A stretch of DNA of 64,000 nucleotides from assembly GCF_026262505.1 (NCBI RefSeq), contig NC_067205.1:27606556-27670555 (forward strand), given 5' to 3'. The notes beneath the pieces were generated by a model. It did no database searches and was not told where the DNA came from. It saw nothing but the letters and a program-made list of their open reading frames with translations. The position numbers and the translations under genes were made by a program. The DNA is from Trichomonas vaginalis G3 (Eukaryota; Parabasalia; Trichomonadida; Trichomonadidae). Positions within the stretch are counted from its first letter, which is position 1, and every line of letters begins with the position of its first letter. Shown piece after piece: positions 30,257 through 38,945 of this stretch.

Positions 30257-31033
30257 ATGTTGTTCTATTTGCAAAGTACAGACCCAAACGAATACGGGAC
30301 AGTAAAGCTACAAACAAACTTAGGTCTACAGAATGAGGCGCTTGCATTCAGAATGGTTGACTTCAATACTATTGCTTCATTCGTTATAACTGACGAAACA
30401 GATTTCATGGAGTTTGAAATAGATGGAAAGAAGCACGAAATAAGATTTCACAATAATGTAGAATATAAGATGGAAACATTAGCTGGAGTGTTAAATGCGC
30501 TCATAAATACTACAATAAACAAGGAGAACGAAGAAAACTTAATGAATGTTAAACTTATTGCAGGAGTTTTGAAGTTCAGTTATGCGAAAGAGTTTAAGAT
30601 ACCAAGAATGAGTCATAGAGTACAACTTCTTTTGGGAGCATACCATATGACATTTCCTTTGAAAAGTGTTGACAAAACGATTGAGATGAAATCTGTTCCA
30701 TACGTATGTTATGGCAATTGTTTGTACATTGAGTCAAAAATAGCTAATGTCACAGGTATTTCAGGAGTTAATAGTAAAGGTTCAGTAGAATATAAATCCT
30801 TCTGTTATGAAGTAAATTCAATGTTCATTCCAAACGTTCCTGTCATAGCAACTCATTTAGGTAAATGGGTTCGCATTAGTCCTCATAATTTGAAAGACAT
30901 GCAATTCAGACTTGTTGACTTTCAAGGAGAGCCTGTAGAACTGAAGGCACCAGTGCGAATGACTGTTGAAGTTGACTTTTTAGAAAATATTAAATGCAAC
31001 AGCTTACAAGAGAACTCAGAGCTAAAAATATAA
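30257..31033 (+). CDS. Minor capsid (penton-like) candidate of the Maverick
   Basis: 258 residues, beta-rich, no membrane segment. The C-terminal 60 residues (LGKWVRISPHNLKDMQFRLV ... VELKAPVRMTVEVDFLE) look like the closing strands of a jelly roll, where a 'hxhxLxDxxGxPVxLxxPhxhxlxh' pattern is common in Polinton structural proteins. It is divergent from the fibre gene, with 17 bases between starts, a sensible place for the protein that would hold the fibre. The assignment is by pattern only. The 3' end overlaps the next ORF by 40 bases. Confidence 0.55.
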   Translation: MLFYLQSTDPNEYGTVKLQTNLGLQNEALAFRMVDFNTIASFVITDETDFMEFEIDGKKHEIRFHNNVEYKMETLAGVLNALINTTINKENEENLMNVKLIAGVLKFSYAKEFKIPRMSHRVQLLLGAYHMTFPLKSVDKTIEMKSVPYVCYGNCLYIESKIANVTGISGVNSKGSVEYKSFCYEVNSMFIPNVPVIATHLGKWVRISPHNLKDMQFRLVDFQGEPVELKAPVRMTVEVDFLENIKCNSLQENSELKI

Positions 31034-31233
31034 AGTATGAATGTTATGTATTAGGTCATGAACTTTGGTTGTTGCTGTTTGACGAAACAAATGAGTTAGT
31101 TATGTCAGTCAAGAGAACAGAAAAATATTGTGTTAGTGAAAACTGCACCAAGTCAATAAGATTAGGTTTGCATTATGAAGATGAGTTCGATACTGTTGAA
31201 GAAGTTTTGGATAGATATTACAAATTGCTTTAA
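30994..31233 (+). CDS. Small Maverick ORF overlapping the penton-like gene
   Basis: 79 residues from the ATG at 30994, inside the end of the previous gene in another frame. MQQLTRELRAKNIKYECYVL is followed by small beta segments and an acidic C-terminus. It ends four bases into the next convergent ORF (31230-31844). Overlaps of this size are usual in compact elements. Function unknown. Confidence 0.55.
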   Translation: MQQLTRELRAKNIKYECYVLGHELWLLLFDETNELVMSVKRTEKYCVSENCTKSIRLGLHYEDEFDTVEEVLDRYYKLL

Positions 31234-31844
31234 TTTACTAAAACATATTTCAAGCAAAGTTTATATTCTGTTGAAAGTTTTGTATACTCGTTCGAATATT
31301 TATACTTAAACTCAACTCCTGTAGTTCCTGGTGTTTCAATGATGCGGATGTTACCTATTTTCATGAATAGTGGAGTTTGACCACAGCATTCGATTTCAGG
31401 GTCGAGATAGTCAATGACACATTGTTTCCCTGTTATTCGTGAGATAACATTTTCAAGGTCCTCCTTTGTTAGAATTATTTGGTTCTTGCTTATAAGATTT
31501 GTCAAAAGCTTCTTATCGTCTTTGAGTAAAATTGTTTGGTATAACTGAAGAAGGTAATGGTCTACGTTATCTGAAGGATTTGTTTGAACATTTGTGTAAG
31601 GGTTGTCGTTGGCTTCTCTTGAAAGAACTTGGTCCAGTGGTGGATACTCTAACTTAACATCTGATGTAGCGTTAGCGTTTGAAGCTGTGTTTAAATTCAC
31701 CGACTTAAGATCTGGTTCTTTTTCTTTCAAACACTCCGAACTATAGTTCTTTATGACAATATTGTTTGTCGTTCGTAAGTCAACATTTGATGTTGGTTCA
31801 ATTGGAACATTAACGGCACCAGCTAAGATGGATTTGCTTCTCAT
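31230..31844 (-). CDS. Maverick hypothetical protein, 204 residues
   Basis: The N-terminal 80 residues are Asn/Thr/Ser-rich and probably disordered. The C-terminal half is more ordered, with a CVIDYLDPEIECCGQTPLF segment (cysteines spaced for possible metal or disulphide) and an ending in YKLCLKYVLVN. It is divergent from the following plus-strand ORF with 25 bases between starts. No family recognised. Confidence 0.6.
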   Translation of the reverse strand: MRSKSILAGAVNVPIEPTSNVDLRTTNNIVIKNYSSECLKEKEPDLKSVNLNTASNANATSDVKLEYPPLDQVLSREANDNPYTNVQTNPSDNVDHYLLQLYQTILLKDDKKLLTNLISKNQIILTKEDLENVISRITGKQCVIDYLDPEIECCGQTPLFMKIGNIRIIETPGTTGVEFKYKYSNEYTKLSTEYKLCLKYVLVN

Positions 31845-31869
31845 TTCATATAGAATAAAAACCTTTTAT

Positions 31870-32271
31870 ATGTATGAAATGAACAATATACTCGACAAGG
31901 GTTTGAATGTAAAGCTAACGAATGAAAATATTGTTGAATTCACTGAGACAGGAGCTGTGTATAAAGATGTAGAATTACTGAACAAAAGAGCAAAGGGAAG
32001 AAGCAGGAATATGAACAAAGGGTGGAAGCCTATAAAAATTTATGTCAATGATGGCTCAGGAGGTTCAAACATAAAGTATGCAGAAAGTTATAGAGTTTAT
32101 GCTCTCAAAGGTGAAAAGCCTTCATTTAAGAACAGCTATTCTAACACATATCCTCAAAAGCTAACGGATGGGGAAGTGGATGATATGAATGACAGCAAAA
32201 ATATTAACAGAAATGGCGACAGAGATGCATGGAATTTGTTTACCATCAGTCAATTGAAGGTTAAACTTTAA
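31870..32271 (+). CDS. Maverick hypothetical protein, 133 residues
   Basis: Start taken at 31870 (MYEMNNILDKG), because the earlier in-frame ATG at 31753 lies inside the opposite gene. Basic and Asn/Lys-rich with KRAKGRSRNMNKGWKPIKIY. It ends convergently with the packaging ATPase, overlapping by 4 bases. No family recognised. Confidence 0.6.
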   Translation: MYEMNNILDKGLNVKLTNENIVEFTETGAVYKDVELLNKRAKGRSRNMNKGWKPIKIYVNDGSGGSNIKYAESYRVYALKGEKPSFKNSYSNTYPQKLTDGEVDDMNDSKNINRNGDRDAWNLFTISQLKVKL

Positions 32272-33155
32272 AACAATGTTGGTCGTTCCCATGGAATATT
32301 TTTGACTTTAATGGTATTAGTCATGATATGAATCTCAAGGTATGAACGAGGAGAGATGAGAGACTTATATGCTTCCCAAATTTCTTCAAAAGGTAATGTT
32401 ATACCTGACTGTTTCCAAATGAGTTCAATATCATAGCGTGAGAAACCTTGAAAGATAACGAAGTCAGTTATGAGACGTTTTATGTTTAAAGCAAGAAAAC
32501 GCCATGTTTGCATAAGTATTGCTACAGTTAAATGGTAATGTCTGACTTTAGTTATGATGTTAGCTAATGGTGAGTCTGGTTTTGACACTAAACCTTTTCC
32601 GGCGAAGTCGTCACAAACGAGCAGAGTGTTTGAAGGATACTTTTTGAAGGGGTATTTTGAAAGTTTTGATAGAATGTAGTTTGTCAGTCGTTTCATATCG
32701 TAAACTCCTGAGTATTGACGTAAGTGGTGTTTGTCAATAATTCTTTCCATCTCCTCAGAAGTCTTTTGCATTCCTGACTATATGAACTCTACGATGGCAT
32801 AATATTTCCTCTTACGTCGAATGTAACGTTGAAGAAATTCAATGAGTTCACTGTCTGGAACTTTAACGACAGAGGCTTGAACTTTTGACATAAATGTTTT
32901 CGCTGTTGAATCCATAGAGTCTGAAGTTGCTGATATAATGATTTGGTCATAGTAAGAGTCGTTTCCTAAACGCTCTGTTATGAGTATATGACGAATGAGG
33001 TTAAATGTCTTACCTGAACCCATCTTTCCACAATAGAAATAAACGCCATTTGAACAGAATTCATAATCTTTGCTGAAAGGAAGAATAAGAGAAGAGTTAA
33101 GTTTGTCTGTAGTTTCATTCATGTCTTCATCTACGTCATGTATTAAATGCTTCAT
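32268..33155 (-). pseudogene. FtsK/HerA-type packaging ATPase of the Maverick
   Basis: The Walker A motif GKMGSGKTF near the N-terminus and a Walker B-like LLVCDDF in the second half mark the A32-like DNA-packaging ATPase found in Polintons and related viruses. The total length is about 290 codons, in the family range. The gene appears broken, about one break, and is treated as a fossil. It would pump element DNA into a particle. Its start faces the structural candidate at 33172 with 16 bases between, so the two probably shared a promoter. Confidence 0.8.
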
Positions 33156-33171
33156 TTTATCTCCATTAAAA

Positions 33172-34002
33172 ATGCAAGTCAGAAATATTCAGAACATAGC
33201 ACCGAGTCTAACTGACAAGAGTATAAAGATATACTATGAACACGTTATGATGAAACCAACCAAAATTCAAGAAAGTCAGTATACTTATGAATATCCAAGA
33301 CACTGGGTAGAGTATGTAGGAGGTGAGAAAGCTATTGAAATCAGACAGGTTCGAAGTATTCCAGCAGGAAGGACAATATTATTGAAGAACTTTAATGTTT
33401 TGAGATATAATGATGAAACAAAGAAGCAAGATAGTTTCCCTGTTGCTGTGTATGTGAACTTAGACACAGGAGATGACATGAAAGTTTTTAACACAAAGCT
33501 TCAAACGGTAGTGAGAGAACAACTGACTGCGGAAGGGCATCCATTACCTTCAGAAGTTACCATAGCATATAATTTTGAAACAAACTCAATAGATTTTAAA
33601 GTCATCTCTGCAAAGAAGTCAGGTTTTACATTTAATGAAGCAGATGTATATTCGAATGAAAACTTCAAAGCTATTGCATGGTTAGATAATGACGATTGCT
33701 TTAAGAAAATATTTAAATACAGTAACTCAACGATGTCAATAGATGACCTTCGTGGAATGTTACCATCGACGTTTACAGTTGAAGGCTCAGCAGGATTGCT
33801 TACAAGATTGTCAATTGGTGGTATTTGGTCTCGTGAGAACATTGTTATAAAATCCAGTATAAGTGAATTTGCTGAAGAATCTATATTATGTCTTTCAAAC
33901 TACATGTATTCGCCGCCAAAGCATTATAGTATAACAAACTTTGTCAGTAAGTTTAACATAAGACTTGTCGAACCTTCTTCAATGAAAGATGTTGTGCTAT
34001 AG
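33172..34002 (+). CDS. Maverick structural-protein candidate with a mariner at its 3' end
   Basis: 276 codons from the ATG at 33172. Beta-rich with YTYEYPRHWVEYVGGEKAIE near residue 40, similar in feel to the ORF at 18194-19051. It has no membrane segment and no catalytic motif. The mariner at 34002-35300 was inserted at the 3' end of this ORF, so the end of the frame falls at the mariner border and the present C-terminus is not original. Probably a minor virion protein, by inference from neighbours. Confidence 0.55.
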   Translation: MQVRNIQNIAPSLTDKSIKIYYEHVMMKPTKIQESQYTYEYPRHWVEYVGGEKAIEIRQVRSIPAGRTILLKNFNVLRYNDETKKQDSFPVAVYVNLDTGDDMKVFNTKLQTVVREQLTAEGHPLPSEVTIAYNFETNSIDFKVISAKKSGFTFNEADVYSNENFKAIAWLDNDDCFKKIFKYSNSTMSIDDLRGMLPSTFTVEGSAGLLTRLSIGGIWSRENIVIKSSISEFAEESILCLSNYMYSPPKHYSITNFVSKFNIRLVEPSSMKDVVL

Positions 34003-35300
34003 GGTGTCCAAAGGTGTGTTTAGCACAAACCTGAATACTGCGAATAGAAATAAACAAGTTACATATATATAAAGTTTATTTAAATATAATCACCATTGGA
34101 TTCAATCACGCGTTCGCAGCGATCGATCCAGGCTTGAAAGACACGCTTTAAATCATCATGAGAAAATTGCTCAAATTGCTCTCTTACAAAATTTTCAAGA
34201 TCATCTGGACTCGCGAATTCGCGTCCTTCAGCTCTCTTTTTTAGCGTGCCGAATAAATAAAAGTCAGAGGGTGCAATATCAGGTGAATAAATTGGGTTTG
34301 GAACAACTTTGACATTGTTTTCCACCAAGTAATTCATTACCTTATGACTTTTGTGAACTCTTGAATTATCTAAATGAATTGCAAACTTTTGTTTTTGTTG
34401 TTTGGATTTCTCAAACTCATCAGAATTGATAATTTGAGTAAGAACATTGTCAATTAGATACTGAGCATTCATCGTATTAGGTTTTTGAAGAATATCAATT
34501 GCGATGATGCCATTCACGCCCCAAAAAACCGACAACATCATCATTGGTGTGTCAATTTTTTTCTTCGGGAATGTTTGCGGATTTTCATCCTTCGGGATCC
34601 ACATGATTTTGGCTTCTGTTGCATATTGAAACCAAGACTCGTCCCCTGTTACTAAAAAGCGAAACTTCTTGGATTGATACGCACCCAATATAGAGAGGAG
34701 CTCTTTCGAAGATTGGACTCTAGATTTTTTTGAACTGAATTAAGGTTGTGCGGAACCCAACGTGTATACGCTAGTTTGTAGTTCAAATAATTGTGCAAAT
34801 AATAACTGACTGTTGTACCTGGTATCTTTGTCATCTCCTCTATCCTTCTGAGTGATGCTCTTGGGTCTTCATCTAGCGCTTGAAGAATTGCTTTGATTTT
34901 TCTTTGATCCGGCGATTTTTTGTCAATTTTTATGATGGGCGCCTTTTTGTTCATGAAGTGATACATCCTAACATGATACGTTACAGTGGAATAGCTAGGA
35001 GCATCCATACCGAAGCATTTTACCAATGTCTCGTAGATTTTTTTACAGTCTTTGCATTTTTTTGCAAGAGCGAGGATGTTTTCTTTATGATTCATTAAAA
35101 AAATGAAAAAAATCCCGCCAAAATTTCCCGCGAAACTGCCTCTTGTCTCAAAATTCATTTTATATCCCGGCATGGCGCCAAAATACAACATACTCATCAT
35201 ATACATATATTCATATTTTTTATTATATATTTATAATCAGCATATATCTCCTTTAATAGTCTCATATAGAGCGCTGTGCTAAACGCACCTTTGGACACCC
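34002..35300 (-). mobile_element. Tvmar1-like mariner inserted in the Maverick
   Basis: Inverted ends GGGTGTCCAAAGGTG at both borders, flanked by TA (the borders read CTATAGGG and CCCTATACC, so the exact TA pair is ambiguous). About 1.3 kb, with one transposase gene on the minus strand. The size and end sequence fit the T. vaginalis mariner family Tvmar1. The ends match with few differences, so the insertion is recent. Confidence 0.9.
34080..35095 (-). pseudogene. Mariner transposase with one frameshift
   Basis: The start at 35093-35095 (MNHKENILALAKK) opens a helix-turn-helix N-terminal half ending in the RWVPHNL block. The catalytic half, in another frame, has VTGDESW (first Asp), IHLDNSRVHKS (second Asp) and YSPDIAPSDFYLFG (third Asp). 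This is the DD34D mariner triad with all three acids present. The frame changes at a run of seven T (34725-34731, A on the coding strand), so one base has been lost or miscounted there. Otherwise the protein would have near-normal length (about 340). Confidence 0.88.
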
Positions 35301-35358
35301 TATACCTAAAGATGGAAAGGATGGACTCATTATTGAGATGATTTTAATAGCATATTAA

Positions 35359-35583
35359 ATGAGCTTGTTCTTGAAGGTCATTCATGATGAAATAACTGTT
35401 GTAGAAGATGTTAGCAATTGTTCAGACATTTTGAAGCGTATAGATGATATAAGAAATAAGTTAGATAGACCGCAAAGCGGTGAGGGCGAAGCCCGTGAGA
35501 ACGTTTATGCTTCATTGACTTTCTCCAGTAACGAGAACTTTTATGAGATAATATTGAAGAGAGATGATTTTAATATGGTGTAA
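35359..35583 (+). CDS. Small Maverick protein carrying a hairpin-repeat-encoded peptide
   Basis: 74 residues; it ends one base before the ATG of the next gene. The middle PQSGEGEARE is encoded by a copy of the dispersed GC-rich double hairpin (35470-35499). The flanking parts (SLFLKVIHDEITVVEDV and YASLTFSSNENFYEIILKRD) are ordinary AT-rich coding. Function unknown. Confidence 0.6.
   Translation: MSLFLKVIHDEITVVEDVSNCSDILKRIDDIRNKLDRPQSGEGEARENVYASLTFSSNENFYEIILKRDDFNMV
35470..35499. repeat. Dispersed GC-rich double mini-hairpin, copy 6 (inside a gene)
   Basis: CCGC-AAA-GCGG, TGA, GGGC-GAA-GCCC. Both stems are perfect, in reverse orientation to copies 1-5, and the copy is in frame within the ORF at 35359-35583. 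Confidence 0.75.
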
Positions 35584-36111
35584 ATGGTAGCTTGGGCAGC
35601 TTTAGGCGCAATGGGAACAAAAGCATTAGCATTTGGAGCAAAAGCACTTGGAGCTTATGACGCAGTAAATAAAATGAGTGGAGGAAGGGTTTCAAAGACA
35701 TTAGATGCAAATAAAGGAAAGATTGGAGGCTGGGTTGCAAAGAAGTTAAGATTAAATAAAATAGGGCTCATAAATAAAGCATCCAATTTGGTTGCGACTG
35801 AGTCAGAAAATGCTTTAGGAAAGGACGATGAGTTTGCAAAACACGCAAAAGACTTTAATGACCAGATGAAAGGTGAAACAATGCATTTAAATAGAGTCGA
35901 TGGAACTAAAGAAAATGTTTCTTCTCCACCAGTAGTTCTTCCGTATGGTCCCTATGGAATGTATGGAAACCCTTACGAAAGACCATTTGACCCATTAACT
36001 GGTGGAAGTAACTGGTATCATTACGGCCGAAGAAGAAAGACAGTCAAGTTGGAGACAGACGTGAAGAAAGCAACTAAAAAGAAACCAAGGAAGAGAGTTA
36101 TAAAGCAATGA
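35584..36111 (+). CDS. Maverick protein with Gly/Ala-rich N-terminus and basic tail
   Basis: 175 residues, directly after the previous stop. The first 30 residues are Ala/Gly-rich and amphipathic (WAALGAMGTKALAFGAKALG), like membrane-active segments of minor virion proteins. The middle has VLPYGPYGMYGNPYERPF, and the last 25 residues are very basic (RRRKTVKL, KKKPRKRVIKQ), suited to nucleic-acid binding. A virion core or membrane-penetration role is possible; this is inference, with no signature found. It is the last gene before the right terminal repeat. Confidence 0.6.
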   Translation: MVAWAALGAMGTKALAFGAKALGAYDAVNKMSGGRVSKTLDANKGKIGGWVAKKLRLNKIGLINKASNLVATESENALGKDDEFAKHAKDFNDQMKGETMHLNRVDGTKENVSSPPVVLPYGPYGMYGNPYERPFDPLTGGSNWYHYGRRRKTVKLETDVKKATKKKPRKRVIKQ

Positions 36112-36171
36112 ATTCAACAGGGTGAAAAACCGGGTGAAAAAAGAGGTGAGATTTCACCACTTCACCTAAAT

Positions 36172-36832
36172 TTATTTTTGTGCTATGTTTTTCATACGTG
36201 TGAGGGTGGTGATATCATTAATTTTTTATTTTATTTTTATATAAATGACGAAAACTATTGAGATAACAAACTACAACGGTCATGAGTTCAAGAATTTGTT
36301 CTTCGTTCCTCGTGAAAATACATTCTATCAGATACGAGGGAGAAAGGGTAAAGTTAGTTTGAGCGTTTATGAAGGAATGAAGAATGGAAAGTTTATACAA
36401 GCATACGATACAAACGGTAAACGTGTTTCATTAGCTTTGTCAAAACTTACTAACATTCATTTTGACAGTGATTTTGACCTATATGAAGAAGAAAGTGAGT
36501 CAGAAGATTATGAGCTGTTATGTGAAGCACAGCAATGGGAGGAGTTGCAATACTTTTGTAAGTGAGAACGTTTATTTTTACATTAATGAAGTCATTAGTG
36601 GTTGGCGGTTTGTAAATATTTAAGGTTAAGTTAGTGTTGTCGTTAGTGAAGTAGTTAGTGAAATCGTTAGTGAAATCATTTATGTGTCAGATGGTTTTGT
36701 AAATATTTAAGGTTAAGTTGGTGTTATGGTTGTGTTGTAAAATATACGTTACCGGTTTCGTAAAGTGTCAAAACCGCTAAGTGGTGTACGGAGGCGCGCA
36801 GTGCCACAGTACACGACTTAGTTATACTAACT
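36172..36832 (-). repeat. Maverick right terminal inverted repeat (661 bp)
   Basis: Mirror of 14329-14989. It is followed by the target copy AAAGT (36833-36837). Confidence 0.9.
36245..36565 (+). CDS. Small protein encoded inside the Maverick terminal repeat (right copy)
   Basis: The same 106 residues as the left copy at 14596-14916. Both copies are transcribed toward the respective element end. Function unknown. Confidence 0.7.
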   Translation: MTKTIEITNYNGHEFKNLFFVPRENTFYQIRGRKGKVSLSVYEGMKNGKFIQAYDTNGKRVSLALSKLTNIHFDSDFDLYEEESESEDYELLCEAQQWEELQYFCK

Positions 36833-36837
36833 AAAGT

Positions 36838-38368
36838 TGCATAATATAATTCTTGAATTGGATCATATAATACCGAGCTAAACATATCTGAATGTTTCAA
36901 AGTTTCATTTAGATTTTTGATAATATTATCTGATTTAAAATCACCTGTTAAAACATTTTAACAAGATTGAATTCATGTTCAATGAGACGGATAATTAGTT
37001 CGGTGGGTTCATATGTATCCCATTTATCTTTAATTTCGGCATTAAGGGATTCAATAAGAGATGTTGTGAGTATGCCAGCGGTGTAGTCAGCGAATCCTTC
37101 AAATGGGTTAATACTATCTAAGTACTTAAAGAGATCCTGATTATTTTCGCGGTTTGGATATTCCTCTTGTAAACGAGTTTCTAACTTTTTAATCAAGTCA
37201 ATTCGTTTTTGAGGATGGTCTGCGTAAGCGACTTCAACAATTTCGGAATAGACATTGATGTATTCCCTTTTTGTTGCAAAATGACGTAAGCAAAATTTAT
37301 GAACGCAAGAAAAGCCTGATTCTCTAACAGCAGCTATAATTGCCGGACCTTGATCGGAATAAATATTCTTGAATCTGCTTGGTGGAATAAAAGATTTCAA
37401 TTTAGTGAGTATATCCTTAATTGTTATCGTATTTTCACTAACAGACCATGCAAATGCAATAGGGATAAGTCTATTATTTGGTGCAGGTGTACCAATAATG
37501 AGTAAGTTTCCCTTTTTAATACAAAATAAAAACGTTCCATCAATTTGAATTATTCCGCAAAAAGCTTGTGTTTGCATGTAAAAATGAGTTATTGGAGGAA
37601 TTACAATAAATGAATAAATTTGAAAGTCTTTTGAATTTTCAGGTAATTCATCACCTTTCTTAAATGTATGCAATTCAATTCATTGTTAACTTCTTTAACT
37701 AAACATTTCGCAGAATCCTTGTTCGATTTTGTTTATTATTGAAAAAATTGTTGAGAAATAATTGTAAGATTGAATTATATCCCCTTTTGTGGTTCCTTTA
37801 AGTTTATTTACTATATTATGGAACATCGTATAAGTTGCATTGGGAATATTCAATTCTTTTGCAAAAATTTCTTTGCATTGAGGAAACATTATCAGAATTT
37901 GCTAATTCATAGACTTTTTTTCCTGCTTGCAACTAAGAATTTTTGGTATATTGTTACTCGGCTTGCATTGCTTTGCTCTATGCTCGTGTTTTAATTACTG
38001 GAATGAAGAAAAGTTGACCATTTTCATGAGTCTTTACAAGCTCCATGCAAAATTGGCAGTTAGGACAACGAAACTTTTTTCCTTGCTCAAAATTTAATGG
38101 ATAAAAAGAATTATATGAATCTTTTGCAATAAATATAGCAGCTTCTGTAGGATCTGTAAATTTTAATTTGCTATATCTTTCCTTGAGAATTGGAATTGGG
38201 GATTTTCAGGTATTTCCATTCTATATTTCAATTTTTTACGGAATTCAATTCATTTTGAATTAAATCCAGCATATCAGCTCCATCTCCTTTTTCTTCATCA
38301 ACAATAGCTTGGATGGATACTGATATAGTTTGATTCTCTTCCACTATTGTCGGTTCGCTTTCCGACAT
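36838..38368 (-). pseudogene. MULE transposase, N-terminal and catalytic part
   Basis: It starts at an ATG at 38366-38368 (MSESEPTIVEEN). A CPNC-containing zinc-binding-like segment lies at about 38010-38080 and an intermediate helical part at 37695-37889. The MULE DDE core is at 36948-37673: GIIQIDGTFLFC (Asp), IYSDQGPAIIAAV (Asp) and VHKFCLRHFATKREY (the C/H block after it). At least three stops or frameshifts interrupt the reading besides the Maverick insertion: one after residue 46, others near 37680 and 36958. The SWIM end lies at 14002-14323. Without the insertion the gene is about 1.85 kb, normal for the family. Confidence 0.85.
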
Positions 38369-38580
38369 GAGATAAAATTGAAGGTTTAACGTACTTTTGA
38401 TACTCTGAGTTAAAAAAAGATTTTCTTAACATAATTTGATTTATTGGTCCTTAAAAAATTCTGATTCAAAATTGAATTGAATCGAACGAGTTTTCCTTTT
38501 GAGTCATTTCAAATATTCATGAGAAAGAAAAAAAATTCTAGCAATTTCAAATATTTTTGATTTGATTGAATTCAAAAGTG

Positions 38581-38587
38581 TCACAAA
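38581..38587 (+). promoter_or_regulatory. Trichomonad initiator TCACAAA
   Basis: A+1 at 38583, 11 bases before the ATG of the chromodomain-like ORF. It supports that this small ORF is or was a real gene. Confidence 0.6.
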
Positions 38588-38593
38588 TATTCA

Positions 38594-38836
38594 ATGAGAA
38601 AGAGAAAAGAGATCGAATATGTTGTTTCTGAGCGAATAGTCAAGCAATATTTCGTTAAGTACAAAGATCAGCATCCGGAAAAAAATAAATGGGTATATCA
38701 AAATGAGATTCCGCAAGAAATATTTGAAAAATATCTAGAAACGAAGAAAACAGAAAATATTGATGAAATGTTACGCTGTACTCGAATTGTTCATGTTGTT
38801 GATCAAGATAAAAAAGAATTTTATCTTGAATTTTAA
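38594..38836 (+). CDS. Small chromodomain-like protein carried by the MULE
   Basis: 80 residues. IEYVVSERIVKQYFVKYKDQ followed by KNKWVYQNEIPQEIFEKYLE follows the chromodomain pattern: the YVV strand, a hYxVKYK strand, xxxKW and the acidic C-terminal helix. The aromatic positions Tyr and Trp are in place. The loop between strands is shorter than in HP1. The stop lies before a run of nine A, and another frame continues with KNLDEEHQKAYIDYLESLL, so the original protein may have been about 35 residues longer. It is divergent from the MULE transposase (226 bases between starts) and inside the MULE ends, so it may be a MULE accessory gene that steers insertion to chromatin. That role is inference. 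Confidence 0.55.
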   Translation: MRKRKEIEYVVSERIVKQYFVKYKDQHPEKNKWVYQNEIPQEIFEKYLETKKTENIDEMLRCTRIVHVVDQDKKEFYLEF

Positions 38837-38945
38837 AAAAAAATCAAATTCATCACATATTAAACAAGAATCTAGATGAAGAACATCAAAAGGCTTATAT
38901 AGATTATCTTGAAAGTTTACTCAAACTTGAAATAAAAAATAAAAA

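Larger units (their letters stand above)
14329..36832. mobile_element. Maverick/Polinton element, 22.5 kb, inside the MULE transposase
   Basis: The ends start AGTTAGTATAAC and form 661-bp inverted repeats flanked by the 5-bp duplication AAAGT. The contents fit the family: protein-primed DNA polymerase B, retroviral-type integrase, FtsK/HerA-like packaging ATPase, capsid-protein candidate, smaller structural candidates, a fibre-like protein and a KilA-N protein, with genes on both strands. No maturation protease was recognised. The two terminal repeats appear identical, so the insertion is young. It looks nearly whole but with at least one or two broken genes, and it has been hit by a mariner. 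Treated as a fossil. Confidence 0.93.
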
